From Deinococcus sp. JMULE3 (GTDB lineage Bacteria > Deinococcota > Deinococci > Deinococcales > Deinococcaceae), in NCBI RefSeq assembly GCF_013337115.1, contig NZ_SGWE01000004.1:2177501-2241500 (forward strand): a DNA stretch of 64,000 nt, read 5' to 3'. Positions 28,715 through 36,552 of this stretch are shown piece after piece. Position 1 is the stretch's first letter. The number at the start of each line of letters is the position of its first letter. The position numbers and the translations under genes were made by a program. The notes under the pieces were generated by a model. That model had not been told where the DNA came from, made no database searches, and was given only the letters and a program-made list of their open reading frames with translations.

Positions 28715-29164
28715 TCATTTCACGCGTGCGAAGGTGCAGCGCGGCGCGGCGCCGGGTGTGCCGCGGGACAGGTACGCGTTCGCCTCGTTCAGCGTGTGGA
28801 ACGCGAAGCCGCTGAAGGCTTTCAGGGTCGTCTGCCCGGACGGTCTGAGGATCACGCACAGTGGATACGGCGTCCCCACCCATTCCACCCGCAGATGCTC
28901 CGGCACGGGTGGACTCGCCTTCGCGTTGCCCTTGCTGTACAGGACACCCTGCTGCCGGTTGACCGTCTGGAGCAGCAGGCCGATCCCCGGAATGGTCATG
29001 GCTTCCTTCAGATCGAGGGTGACGGGTGCGGCCGGGGTCGTCTCGACCGTCACCTGCCAGCGTTGCCCGGCGCCGAGGACACTCTGGGCGGCGGGGGCGG
29101 ACGCTGCCGACACGGCGCCGCACAGCAGGGAGGCGAGAAGCAACGGCGGCAGGTGAAGGCGCAT
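28715..29164 (-). CDS. secreted protein, GQxW two-cysteine family
   Basis: 149 aa. Signal peptide [19 protein letters not shown], then [24 protein letters not shown], the GQxW element found in the genes at 3778, 5690 and 15321. It also keeps the pattern [10 protein letters not shown] and a C-terminal RCTFARVK, so the presumed disulfide pair is conserved although the rest has diverged. ATG 6 nt after TAGCAT (29176-29171). Function unknown. Confidence 0.78.
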   Translation of the reverse strand: MRLHLPPLLLASLLCGAVSAASAPAAQSVLGAGQRWQVTVETTPAAPVTLDLKEAMTIPGIGLLLQTVNRQQGVLYSKGNAKASPPVPEHLRVEWVGTPYPLCVILRPSGQTTLKAFSGFAFHTLNEANAYLSRGTPGAAPRCTFARVK

Positions 29165-29313
29165 CCGACCATGCTAGATCACCGTCGTTCACGGCGTCCG
29201 CACAGATTTGGCGGAGCGGGCTGACGGCGGATGACGCTTCCCTCAAGCTCGGGTCAGGCTGATCTGAATGGTCCTGTCATGGGGGGGCCATGTTCGCGGC
29301 CCAGACTGCCCGC

Positions 29314-29577
29314 ATGACGAAGATGAACGCCGGAGAGATCAGCGACCACATCGCCCAGTCCGTGAAGGCCCGCCTGGAGCAGGGTGGCGAGCACCTTCAG
29401 GTGAAGGACGTCAACGGTGAGCACGTCGGGACCGTGGATCACATGGACGGTGACCGCGTGAAGCTCACGAAGTCGGACAGCGCGGACGGGCAGCACCACT
29501 ACCTGAGCCTGGATCAGGTGGAGAGTGTGGATGACGTGGCGGTGTACCTGAACGTGGAGCGCAGCGCCATCGCGTAA
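29314..29577 (+). CDS. DUF2171 domain protein
   Basis: 87 aa. The segment [28 protein letters not shown]...[16 protein letters not shown] is the DUF2171 / PRC-barrel-like pattern common in Deinococcus and Alphaproteobacteria; the function is unknown. An alternative ATG at 29290 gives eight extra residues; the 29314 start is preferred because CAGACT, a weak -10 (29302-29307), lies 6 nt upstream and the next residues begin the conserved part. A strong intrinsic terminator follows. Confidence 0.85.
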   Translation: MTKMNAGEISDHIAQSVKARLEQGGEHLQVKDVNGEHVGTVDHMDGDRVKLTKSDSADGQHHYLSLDQVESVDDVAVYLNVERSAIA

Positions 29578-29597
29578 CCCCGACTGCTGAACCCCCG

Positions 29598-29629
29598 GCG
29601 GCGTGACGAGCAGGTCACGCCGCTTTTTT
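29598..29629 (+). terminator. intrinsic terminator
   Basis: A perfect 10-bp stem (GCGGCGTGAC / GTCACGCCGC), 6-nt loop, then six T: a strong rho-independent terminator for the DUF2171 gene. Confidence 0.93.
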
Positions 29630-29779
29630 CGTGCCCGCCTGGAAGGTTCAGGTGCGCTGAAGTGTTGCTGAGGGGGCCTGAAGGTGCGCCTCAGGGAGGG
29701 GCCGGGGTGGGGGCTTAGGTTGGTGAGCGGAACGGTTCAACGTCACACGACCTCATTCACGCGACCCCTGGAGGTCCCC

Positions 29780-30616
29780 ATGCCCACGATTCAGACAAAG
29801 CACGCCCACGCCCCGCAGACCGAGCTGTACTACGAGACCTACGGCCAGGGCCGTCCGGTCGTGCTGATCCACGGCTGGCCGCTGTCGGGCCGCATGTGGG
29901 AAGGGCAGATCGACGCGCTGCGCCACGCCGGGTATCAGGTCGTGTCGTACGACCGCCGCGGCTTCGGCCAGAGCGGCAAGACCGCGACCGGGTACACCTA
30001 CGACGTGTTCGCCAGTGACCTGAAGGACCTGCTGGAAGAACTGAACCTCACAGACGTGACGCTGGTGGGCTTCAGCATGGGCGGGGGAGAAGTCAGCCGC
30101 TACGCGGGGCTGTACGGCACGGAGCGCGTGCGCAGCGCGATGCTGGTCGCGTCCGTCGCGCCTTACCTGCTGAAGACGGCGGACAACCCCGACGGCGGCA
30201 TGACCCACGAGGACGTGGAGGGCATGGTGAAGCAGGTGGCGCAGAACCGCCCGCAGTTCCTGGCGGGGTTCACGAAGAAGTTCCTGAACTGGGACGAGAA
30301 CGGTAGGGAGCTGGGTGACGAGTTCCTGGACTTCGCGGCCATGATGTACCTGCAGGCGTCCCCGGTGGCGACGCAGGAGTGCGTGCGGGCCTTCGGCGAG
30401 ACGGACTTCCGCGCTGATCTGGCGAAACTGACCGTGCCGACGCTGGTCGTGCACGGCGACAAGGACCAGATCGTGCCGCTGGAAGCGAGCGGGCAGCGGG
30501 TGCCGCAGTACCAGCCGAATGCTGAACTGCACGTGATGAAGGGTGCGCCGCACGGCCTGAATGCCACGCACAACGACGAGTTCAACAAGATCCTGCTGGA
30601 CTTCGTGGCCCGCTGA
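29780..30616 (+). CDS. alpha/beta hydrolase, haloperoxidase-like
   Basis: 278 aa. The fold elements are clear: LIHGWPLSGRMWEGQ (oxyanion HGWP), YDRRGFGQSG, the nucleophile elbow LVGFSMGGGEVSRY, the acid VVHGDKDQIVPLEASG and the final His in KGAPHGLNATH. This matches cofactor-free (non-haem) chloroperoxidases/esterases; the real substrate is probably an ester and is unknown. ATG at 29780 has TGGAGGT 7 nt upstream; a possible -10 is TAGGTT (29716-29721). Not obviously linked to its neighbours. Confidence 0.9.
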   Translation: MPTIQTKHAHAPQTELYYETYGQGRPVVLIHGWPLSGRMWEGQIDALRHAGYQVVSYDRRGFGQSGKTATGYTYDVFASDLKDLLEELNLTDVTLVGFSMGGGEVSRYAGLYGTERVRSAMLVASVAPYLLKTADNPDGGMTHEDVEGMVKQVAQNRPQFLAGFTKKFLNWDENGRELGDEFLDFAAMMYLQASPVATQECVRAFGETDFRADLAKLTVPTLVVHGDKDQIVPLEASGQRVPQYQPNAELHVMKGAPHGLNATHNDEFNKILLDFVAR

Positions 30617-30693
30617 GCTACGACTGATCGGGGGCGGTCTGGCCGGGTGCCGGGCCGCCCTTTGCGTTGGTGGGGGAGGGGACACCCCCCATC

Positions 30694-30709
30694 TTGGAAA
30701 CAGTTCCAA
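30694..30709 (+). promoter_or_regulatory. palindromic operator candidate before amylosucrase
   Basis: TTGGAA-ACAG-TTCCAA, perfect 6-bp arms, centred ~16 nt upstream of the TATGCT -10 (30718-30723), i.e. over the -35 region. It fits the GGAA-N4-TTCC pattern seen before glgX and alpha-amylase. Confidence 0.6.
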
Positions 30710-30732
30710 AATCTGGGTATGCTGATGGGGCC

Positions 30733-32663
30733 ATGCCTCAACCTGCCCTTTCCCGGACGCTGATGACCGGGGCGCTGCGCGCCGCCTTCGACGACGACCG
30801 CGACGCCGACACCTTCGCGCTGCGCCTGGACCGCTACGGCCCGGAACTCCTCGCCAGCCTCCAGGCGGCCTACGGCGAGCAGGCCGAACCCCTGCTGGCG
30901 CAGCTGCTGGAGGTCATGCTGCACGCCTACCACACCCGCCCCGCCGACCTGAAACGGCTGGACGAGGCGCGACTGCTCACCCCCGACTGGCTTCAGCGGC
31001 CGGACACGGTGGGGTACGTGGCGTACACCGACCGCTTCGCGGGCACCCTGAAGGGCGTGCAGGGCCACCTCCCGTACCTGGAGGACCTGGGGGTCACGTA
31101 CCTGCACCTGATGCCGCTCCTGAAGCCCCGGCCCGGCGAGAACGACGGCGGGTACGCCGTCCAGGACTACCGCGCCGTGCGGGACGACCTGGGTAGCATG
31201 GACGACCTGTCCACGCTGGCCGCCGACCTCCGGGCGCGCGGCATGAGCCTCGTGCTCGACCTGGTGCTGAACCACGTGGCGCAGGAACACGAGTGGGCCG
31301 CGAAGGCCCGCGCGGGCGATCCCACCTACCGCGCGTACTTCCACATCTTCCCCGACCGGACCGATCCCGACGCCTTCGAGCGCACGCTGCCGGAGGTCTT
31401 CCCGGACTTCGCGCCCGGTAACTTCACCTGGGACGACGCCGCGCAGGGCTGGGTGTGGACGACCTTCAACACGTACCAGTGGGACCTGAACTGGGCCAAC
31501 CCGGACGTACTGCGCGAGTTCGTGGACATCATCCTGCACCTCGCGAACCGGGGCGTGGAGGTCTTCCGGCTGGACGCCATCGCGTTCCTGTGGAAGCGGC
31601 TGGGCACCGACTGTCAGAACCAGCCCGAGGTGCACCACCTGACCCGCGCGCTGCGCGCCTGCGCCCGCATCGTCGCGCCCGCCGTGGCCTTCAAGGCCGA
31701 GGCGATCGTCGCGCCCGACGACCTGATCCACTACCTGGGCACCGGGGACCACCACGGGAAGGTCAGTGACATGGCGTACCACAACTCGCTGATGGTGCAG
31801 CTCTGGAGCAGCCTCGCCAGCCGCGACACCCGCCTGATCACGCAGGCGCTGTCCGCCTTCCCGCCCAAACCCACGAACACCACCTGGGCGTGTACGTCCG
31901 CTGCCACGACGACATCGGCTGGGCGATCAGCGACGCGGACACGAACGCCGTGGGCCTCAGCGGGCCCGGGCACCGGCACTTCCTGTCGGACTTCTACAGC
32001 GGCGAGCACCCGGGCACGTTCGCGCGCGGGCTGGTGTTCCAGTTCAACCCGCAGACCGGCGACCGCCGCATCAGCGGGACGCTCGCCAGCCTCGCCGGGC
32101 TGGAGGTCGCGCTGGACGGCGGCCAGCCGCAGGCCGTGGATCACGCGGTGCGGCGCATCCTGCTGCTGCACGCCGTGATCCTCGCGTTCGGGGGCGTGCC
32201 GCTGCTGTACATGGGCGACGAACTGGCCCTGCTGAACGACCACGCCTTCGCGGACACGCCCGAGCACGCCGCCGACAACCGCTGGGTGCACCGCCCCCGC
32301 ATGGACTGGACCCGCGCGCAGGACGCCGCCCGCGACGCCACGACCCCGCACGGGCGCGTGAACGCCGGGCTGCGCCACCTGATCCACGCGCGCCGGGCGC
32401 TGCCGCACCTGCACGCCAGCGTCGAGAGTCGCGCGCTGCCCAGCCCCGACCCGTGCGTGCTGCTGCTGCGCCGCGACCACCCGATGGGCACGTTCCTGGG
32501 CGTGTACAACTTCAGCGAGCACACCATCCAGTTCCCCGCCCACGTCCTGCGGGACGTGCTGGGCGACCACGCCGTGGATCACGTCGCCGGGAGTGCCTTC
32601 AGCTTCGGCGCGCAGCCGGTCGTGCTGGAGCCCTACCGGGCGCTGTGGCTCACGCGGGCGTGA
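30733..32663 (+). pseudogene. amylosucrase, apparently frameshifted
   Basis: Together the two frames encode ~644 aa, the normal size of amylosucrase (GH13_4), which makes alpha-1,4-glucan from sucrose. The first frame (to ~31886) has the helical N-domain, [28 protein letters not shown] (nucleophile Asp) and [11 protein letters not shown] (acid Glu); the second frame resumes with [14 protein letters not shown] (region IV) to the C-terminal beta domain. The join is at GGG 31886-31888: one extra G restores [12 protein letters not shown]. This may be true inactivation or a base missed in a G run. ATG 9 nt after TATGCT (30718-30723). Confidence 0.85.
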
Positions 32664-33882
32664 CCGGCACGGGCGGCACGCGCGGCGGGTGACCCTCGGC
32701 GGGCAGCGTGAAGTGCACCTGCAGCCCCTCCTCCTGAGGTTCCAGCCAGATCCGGCCCCCGTGCCGCTCGACGACCTTGCGGCACACCGCCAGCCCGATC
32801 CCGTTCCCGCCGGTCACGGCGCGCGTGTGCAGCCGCTGGAACATCACGAACACCTTCTCGGTGTGCTGCGGCGCGATCCCGATCCCGTTGTCGCGCAGCG
32901 TGAACTGTACCTGCGTGCCGTCCTCGGTCAGCACGCCGCTCAGGTGCACCTGCAGGGGCCGCGCCGCGCGGAACTTCAGGGCGTTGCCCAGCAGGTTCTG
33001 CAGCAGCTGCCGCGCCTGCGGCGGGTTGCCCTCGATGCGCGGCAGCTCGCTCCGCGTGACCTGCGCCTGCGAAGGCCACGGCAGCCCCCGTACCGCCTCG
33101 TCCCACAGCGGCCCCAGATCCAGGGGCTGCAGGGGCGGCTGCGACGCCACGTTCGACAGCGTCAGGATGTCCCGCACCAGCTGCCGCGCCCGCGTCACCT
33201 GCTCCGTGATGCGCAGCAGGTACGTGTCCGCCCGCTCGTCCAGCACCTTCCCGGCGTAGCGGTGGCGCAGGATGTCCGCGTACGCCCCCAGCGTCCGCAG
33301 CGGCTCCTGCAGGTCGTGACTGGCGACGTACGCGAACTGCGCCAGCGCCTGATTGCGGTCCTCCAGTTGCGCGTTCTGCTGCGCGAGGACCGCGCGGCTG
33401 TCCTCCAGTTCCCGCGTGCGTCGCTCCACGCGGGCCTCCAGCTCGCGGGCCAGCCGCAGGACCTCCAGTTCCGCCGATTTGCGGCGCGTGATGTTCTCGT
33501 GCGCCACCACCGCGTACCGCCGGTCATCCTGAGTGAAGGGCGTCACGCGCGCCATGAAGTACCGGTCCTCGTGCGGCGAGTGGCACGGGTACTCCAGTTC
33601 GAACAGCGTCTCATGACCGGCCAGCACCGCGCGGATGCCCGCCGCGATCTTCTGCGCGTCCTCGCGGTCCTCACCCTGCGCGGCGTCGCAGACCTCCAGG
33701 TAATTGACCCCCTCGCCGCTGTTTCCACCGTTCAGGCGTGCAAAGTCCCGCCACGCGTCATTGACCGTGAGGATCACGCCCCGGTCGTCCAGAATGGCGA
33801 CACTGGCCGCCAGCGCGTCGAACGCCGCCGCGACGAACCGCACAGGTGCCGCTGCGCTCACGGCGTCCACGATCCGGCCCAC
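32650..33882 (-). CDS. PAS-domain sensor histidine kinase
   Basis: 410 aa, cytoplasmic. PAS domain (~15-130, [29 protein letters not shown], ending in HENITRRK), coiled coil ([33 protein letters not shown]), HisKA with the phosphoacceptor in [14 protein letters not shown] (~190), and HATPase with NLLGNALKF (N box), DNGIGIAP (G1) and GGNGIGLAV (G2). This phytochrome-kinase-like type often pairs with Rcp1-like regulators, and one is encoded divergently. The start is doubtful: the best promoter (TAGGCT, 33938-33933) points to an ATG at 33926 in another frame, so a base may be missing near 33880. The end overlaps the amylosucrase end by 14 nt. Confidence 0.88.
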   Translation of the reverse strand: MGRIVDAVSAAAPVRFVAAAFDALAASVAILDDRGVILTVNDAWRDFARLNGGNSGEGVNYLEVCDAAQGEDREDAQKIAAGIRAVLAGHETLFELEYPCHSPHEDRYFMARVTPFTQDDRRYAVVAHENITRRKSAELEVLRLARELEARVERRTRELEDSRAVLAQQNAQLEDRNQALAQFAYVASHDLQEPLRTLGAYADILRHRYAGKVLDERADTYLLRITEQVTRARQLVRDILTLSNVASQPPLQPLDLGPLWDEAVRGLPWPSQAQVTRSELPRIEGNPPQARQLLQNLLGNALKFRAARPLQVHLSGVLTEDGTQVQFTLRDNGIGIAPQHTEKVFVMFQRLHTRAVTGGNGIGLAVCRKVVERHGGRIWLEPQEEGLQVHFTLPAEGHPPRVPPVPVTPA

Positions 33883-34010
33883 ACCCTGGAATCAGGAGCA
33901 GGTAGGCCAGATGCGCGGCGCGTCATGCTTCCAGCCTAGCAGGCCGTCCGCGCCGCCGACCGGGGGAAGCATCCCATCCGCGCCCCCGCCGGAAGCGTTA
34001 AGGTGAAGCG

Positions 34011-34445
34011 ATGTCGCGCCCCTTCACGCTGCTGCTCGTCGAGGATGAACTGGCTGACGCCGAGCTGTTCCAGGACATGCTGACCGAGGTCGCCCCGGAC
34101 ATTCACGTCACCCACGTCGAGCACGGCCAGGCCGCCCTGGACCACCTGACCGGCCCGCCCCAGCCCCGACCGGACCTGATCGTGCTCGACCTGAACATGC
34201 CCGTCATGAACGGCCACGACTTCCTGGCGCAGGCCAAGCAGGTCGCCGCGCTGCGCTCCATCCCTGTGCTGGTCCTCTCGACCTCCGACCACCCGGAGGA
34301 CATCCACCGCGCGTACGACGGTCAGGCCAGCGGGTACGTCCTGAAACCCGGCACGTACCAGGAGTACACCCAGGTGCTGGGGACCATCCAGGCGTACTGG
34401 CGCGGCCTCGTGAAACTGCCCAGCCTGGAGGAACTCGGTTCCTGA
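34011..34445 (+). CDS. Rcp1-like single-domain response regulator
   Basis: 144 aa, receiver domain only. LLLVEDELADAELFQDML has the acidic pair, LIVLDLNMPVMNGHDFL the phosphorylated Asp (~60), VLVLSTSD the Thr/Ser, and YVLKPGTYQEY the Lys. No DNA-binding domain, so it acts by protein contact. The long loop before the Asp (TGPPQPRPDLIVLD) is typical of Rcp1 partners of phytochrome-type kinases. The divergent kinase (32650-33882) is the likely partner. ATG 6 nt after TAAGGT (33999-34004). Confidence 0.92.
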   Translation: MSRPFTLLLVEDELADAELFQDMLTEVAPDIHVTHVEHGQAALDHLTGPPQPRPDLIVLDLNMPVMNGHDFLAQAKQVAALRSIPVLVLSTSDHPEDIHRAYDGQASGYVLKPGTYQEYTQVLGTIQAYWRGLVKLPSLEELGS

Positions 34446-34461
34446 CCCCCCGGAGGTTCCC

Positions 34462-34650
34462 ATGCCCGCGCCCCGCCGCACCCTGATCCCCACCGAGACC
34501 CTGCTGCGCGCCGCCCGCAGCGCCGCCGAACGCCTCTCGCACCTCAGCCGTGACCCCGACGTGCGCCGCGACGCCGCCGAGGTCGCGCGCAGCGTCGCGA
34601 AACTCCTCGCGTCGGTCCGCCGGGCCGGGAACACCCCCCGGCGACCCTGA
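34462..34650 (+). CDS. small basic helical protein
   Basis: 62 aa, unrecognised. Ala/Arg-rich amphipathic helices (ETLLRAARSAAERLSHLSRDPDVRRDAAEVARSVAKLLASVRRAG). It begins 16 nt after the response regulator stop, with CGGAGG 7 nt before the ATG, so the two are probably co-transcribed; a terminator follows. Could be an accessory of the two-component pair, but there is no direct evidence. Confidence 0.55.
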   Translation: MPAPRRTLIPTETLLRAARSAAERLSHLSRDPDVRRDAAEVARSVAKLLASVRRAGNTPRRP

Positions 34651-34675
34651 AAGACCAGCCCACCAGAACTGAAGA

Positions 34676-34703
34676 AAGGGAGAGGCGACGCGGCCTCTCC
34701 CTT
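34676..34703. terminator. bidirectional hairpin terminator
   Basis: AAGGGAGAGGC / GCCTCTCCCTT, perfect 11-bp stem with a 6-nt loop, extended by GAAG/CTTC after a one-base bulge; lies between the convergent small gene and the Pit gene. Confidence 0.85.
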
Positions 34704-34721
34704 CTTCCTGCCCCGCGCCGC

Positions 34722-35717
34722 TTACAGCACGGCGAGGATCAGCTTGTGGACCAGCCAGCCCAGCGCGATGCACACGGGAATCGTGAAGATCCACGCCTGC
34801 ACGATGCGCCCGGCGACCTGCCACTTGACCTTCCGGAAGCCCTTGGTGGTGCCGACGCCCATGATGCTGGTGCTGATCGTGTGCGTGGTGCTGACCGGGA
34901 TGCCCAGTCGGCTGGCGCCGTCGATGATCAGCGCGGCGCTCGTCTCGGCGATGAAGCCGTCCACGGGCTTGAGGTCCACGACCTTGAAGCCCATGGTCTT
35001 GATGATGCGCCAGCCGCCCATGGCGGTCCCCGCGCCCATCGCGGCGGCGGCGGACAGGATCACCCACAGCGGCACCGTCTCGATCTGCGTGCCGGTGTAC
35101 GCGGCCAGCGCGAAGGTGATGATCCCCATGGTCTTCTGCGCGTCGTTCCCGCCGTGAGAAAAGGCCATGAACGCGGCGCTGAAGATCTGCAGCGTGCGGA
35201 ACGTGCGGGTCACGACGCGCGGTTTCATCCAGCGCAGCACCAGCCACGAGATCAGCAGGAACAGCAGGATCGGCACGATGAAACCCAGCGCCGGGGAGTA
35301 CACCAGACCCATCAGGGTCTTCTTGACGCCCTTGGGGATGATGATGCCCCAGCCGCCGGCCGCGACGCCCGCGCCGACCATGCTGAACACCAGCGCGTGA
35401 CTGCTGCTGCTGGGCAGGCCCTTCCACCACGTGAAGAGGTTCCACGCGATGGCGCTGACCAGCGTGGCACCCACGAGGTGCAGCGTCGCGAAGTCCTGCG
35501 GGATGATGTCCTTGCTGATCGTCTTGGCGACCGCCGTGCCCGCCAGGGCGCCCACCACGTTCAGCACGGCGGCCATGGCGATCGCCTGCGCGGGGGTCAG
35601 GACCTTGGTGGCGACCGACGTGGCGATCGCGTTGGCGGTGTCGTGGAAGCCGTTGATGAAGTCGAAGATCAACGCCAGCGTCACGATGACGATCAGGCTG
35701 AGAAGTGCAGTGTCCAC
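34722..35717 (-). CDS. pit: inorganic phosphate transporter, PiT family
   Basis: 331 aa membrane protein importing metal-phosphate with protons. Both PiT signature repeats are visible: FDFINGFHDTANAIATSVATKVL near the N terminus and AFSHGGNDAQKTMGIITFAL in the second half, plus GLPSSSSHALVFSMVGAG and GIPVSTTHTISTSIMGVG. About 10 membrane spans. GTG start 8 nt after the stop of the DUF47 gene, so both are one operon. This low-affinity type is usually independent of the Pst system. Confidence 0.95.
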   Translation of the reverse strand: MDTALLSLIVIVTLALIFDFINGFHDTANAIATSVATKVLTPAQAIAMAAVLNVVGALAGTAVAKTISKDIIPQDFATLHLVGATLVSAIAWNLFTWWKGLPSSSSHALVFSMVGAGVAAGGWGIIIPKGVKKTLMGLVYSPALGFIVPILLFLLISWLVLRWMKPRVVTRTFRTLQIFSAAFMAFSHGGNDAQKTMGIITFALAAYTGTQIETVPLWVILSAAAAMGAGTAMGGWRIIKTMGFKVVDLKPVDGFIAETSAALIIDGASRLGIPVSTTHTISTSIMGVGTTKGFRKVKWQVAGRIVQAWIFTIPVCIALGWLVHKLILAVL

Positions 35718-35725
35718 ACCAGTCC

Positions 35726-36364
35726 TCAGGCGTTCTTCAGCAGGATGCTTTCGACAGTCTTCGCGACGCGCTGCGCCTGATCACTGGCGTCCTCGATGAG
35801 CGCCACGATCTCGCCGCCGCGCATGGCGCGGATCATGCCCTGCACGTCGTTCACGCCGTGGTACAGGGTACGCTGCACCTCGTCGCTGATCGTGTCGCCC
35901 TGATCCTCCAGCGCGCGGATCTCGCGGGCGATGCGGGTCAGTTCCTGCACCTTGCCGCCCTGCTCGATCATCGGCATGCCCTGCGCCAGCAGCGCGCACT
36001 GCTGCTCGACCACGCGCGCCAGTTTCGCCATGGCGGGCAGCGGGGCCTCCACGCCATACAGGCTGAGTTTGCGCGCGGCGTCCTCCATGTCGTCCACCAG
36101 ATCGTCCAGTTCGTCGTTCAGGGCGATGATGTCCTCGCGGTCGAAGGGCACGATGAACGACTCGGCCAGCAGGCTGGTCACCTCGGCGCTCAGGCGGTCG
36201 CCCTCGTGCTCCAGGTCACGCACACGCTGGACCTTCGCGTCGACATCGGTGTAGTTCTCCAGCAGGTCCACCAGGGCCTGCGCGGTCGCGTGCGCGTTGC
36301 GGGCGGCGGCCGTGAACTTCTCACTGAACTTGGGGTTGCTGGGCATGAATTTAGACAGAACCAT
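35726..36364 (-). CDS. DUF47/PhoU-like phosphate transport accessory protein
   Basis: 212 aa all-helical protein of the DUF47 (PhoU-like) family, almost always next to a pit gene. Seen are FTAAARNAHATAQALVDLLENYTDVDAKVQRVRDLEHEGDRLSAEV (with the metal-binding E.EGD helix), FDREDIIALNDELDDLVDDMEDAARKL and ALEDQGDTISDEVQRTLY. It probably regulates or gates the transporter. ATG at 36364 has GGGAGG 7 nt upstream; 36346 is the next in-frame ATG. The 188-nt divergent gap upstream shows no clear operator; the sequence TTTGACC-N18-ATGACATT could be its promoter. Confidence 0.9.
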   Translation of the reverse strand: MVLSKFMPSNPKFSEKFTAAARNAHATAQALVDLLENYTDVDAKVQRVRDLEHEGDRLSAEVTSLLAESFIVPFDREDIIALNDELDDLVDDMEDAARKLSLYGVEAPLPAMAKLARVVEQQCALLAQGMPMIEQGGKVQELTRIAREIRALEDQGDTISDEVQRTLYHGVNDVQGMIRAMRGGEIVALIEDASDQAQRVAKTVESILLKNA

Positions 36365-36552
36365 GACAATCCTCCCGATTCTCCACCCGAATGTCATGGG
36401 ATTGTCAGCCCGGGCGGTCAAAGTCAGGCGGGAGGGCCACCGTGGTCACCTCCCGCACCGTACAGACAGTACACTTCACGTTCCCCAAACACCAATCCCA
36501 CTCTGCTGACCTGCGGCACAGTAATGCGGCGATCCCCCGTATCATGCCGCTC

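Noticed and set aside
36470..36475. TACACT box 78 nt upstream of the DUF4157 start
   Set aside because: No start codon follows at leaderless distance, and a better TATCAT box lies directly before the ATG at 36553.
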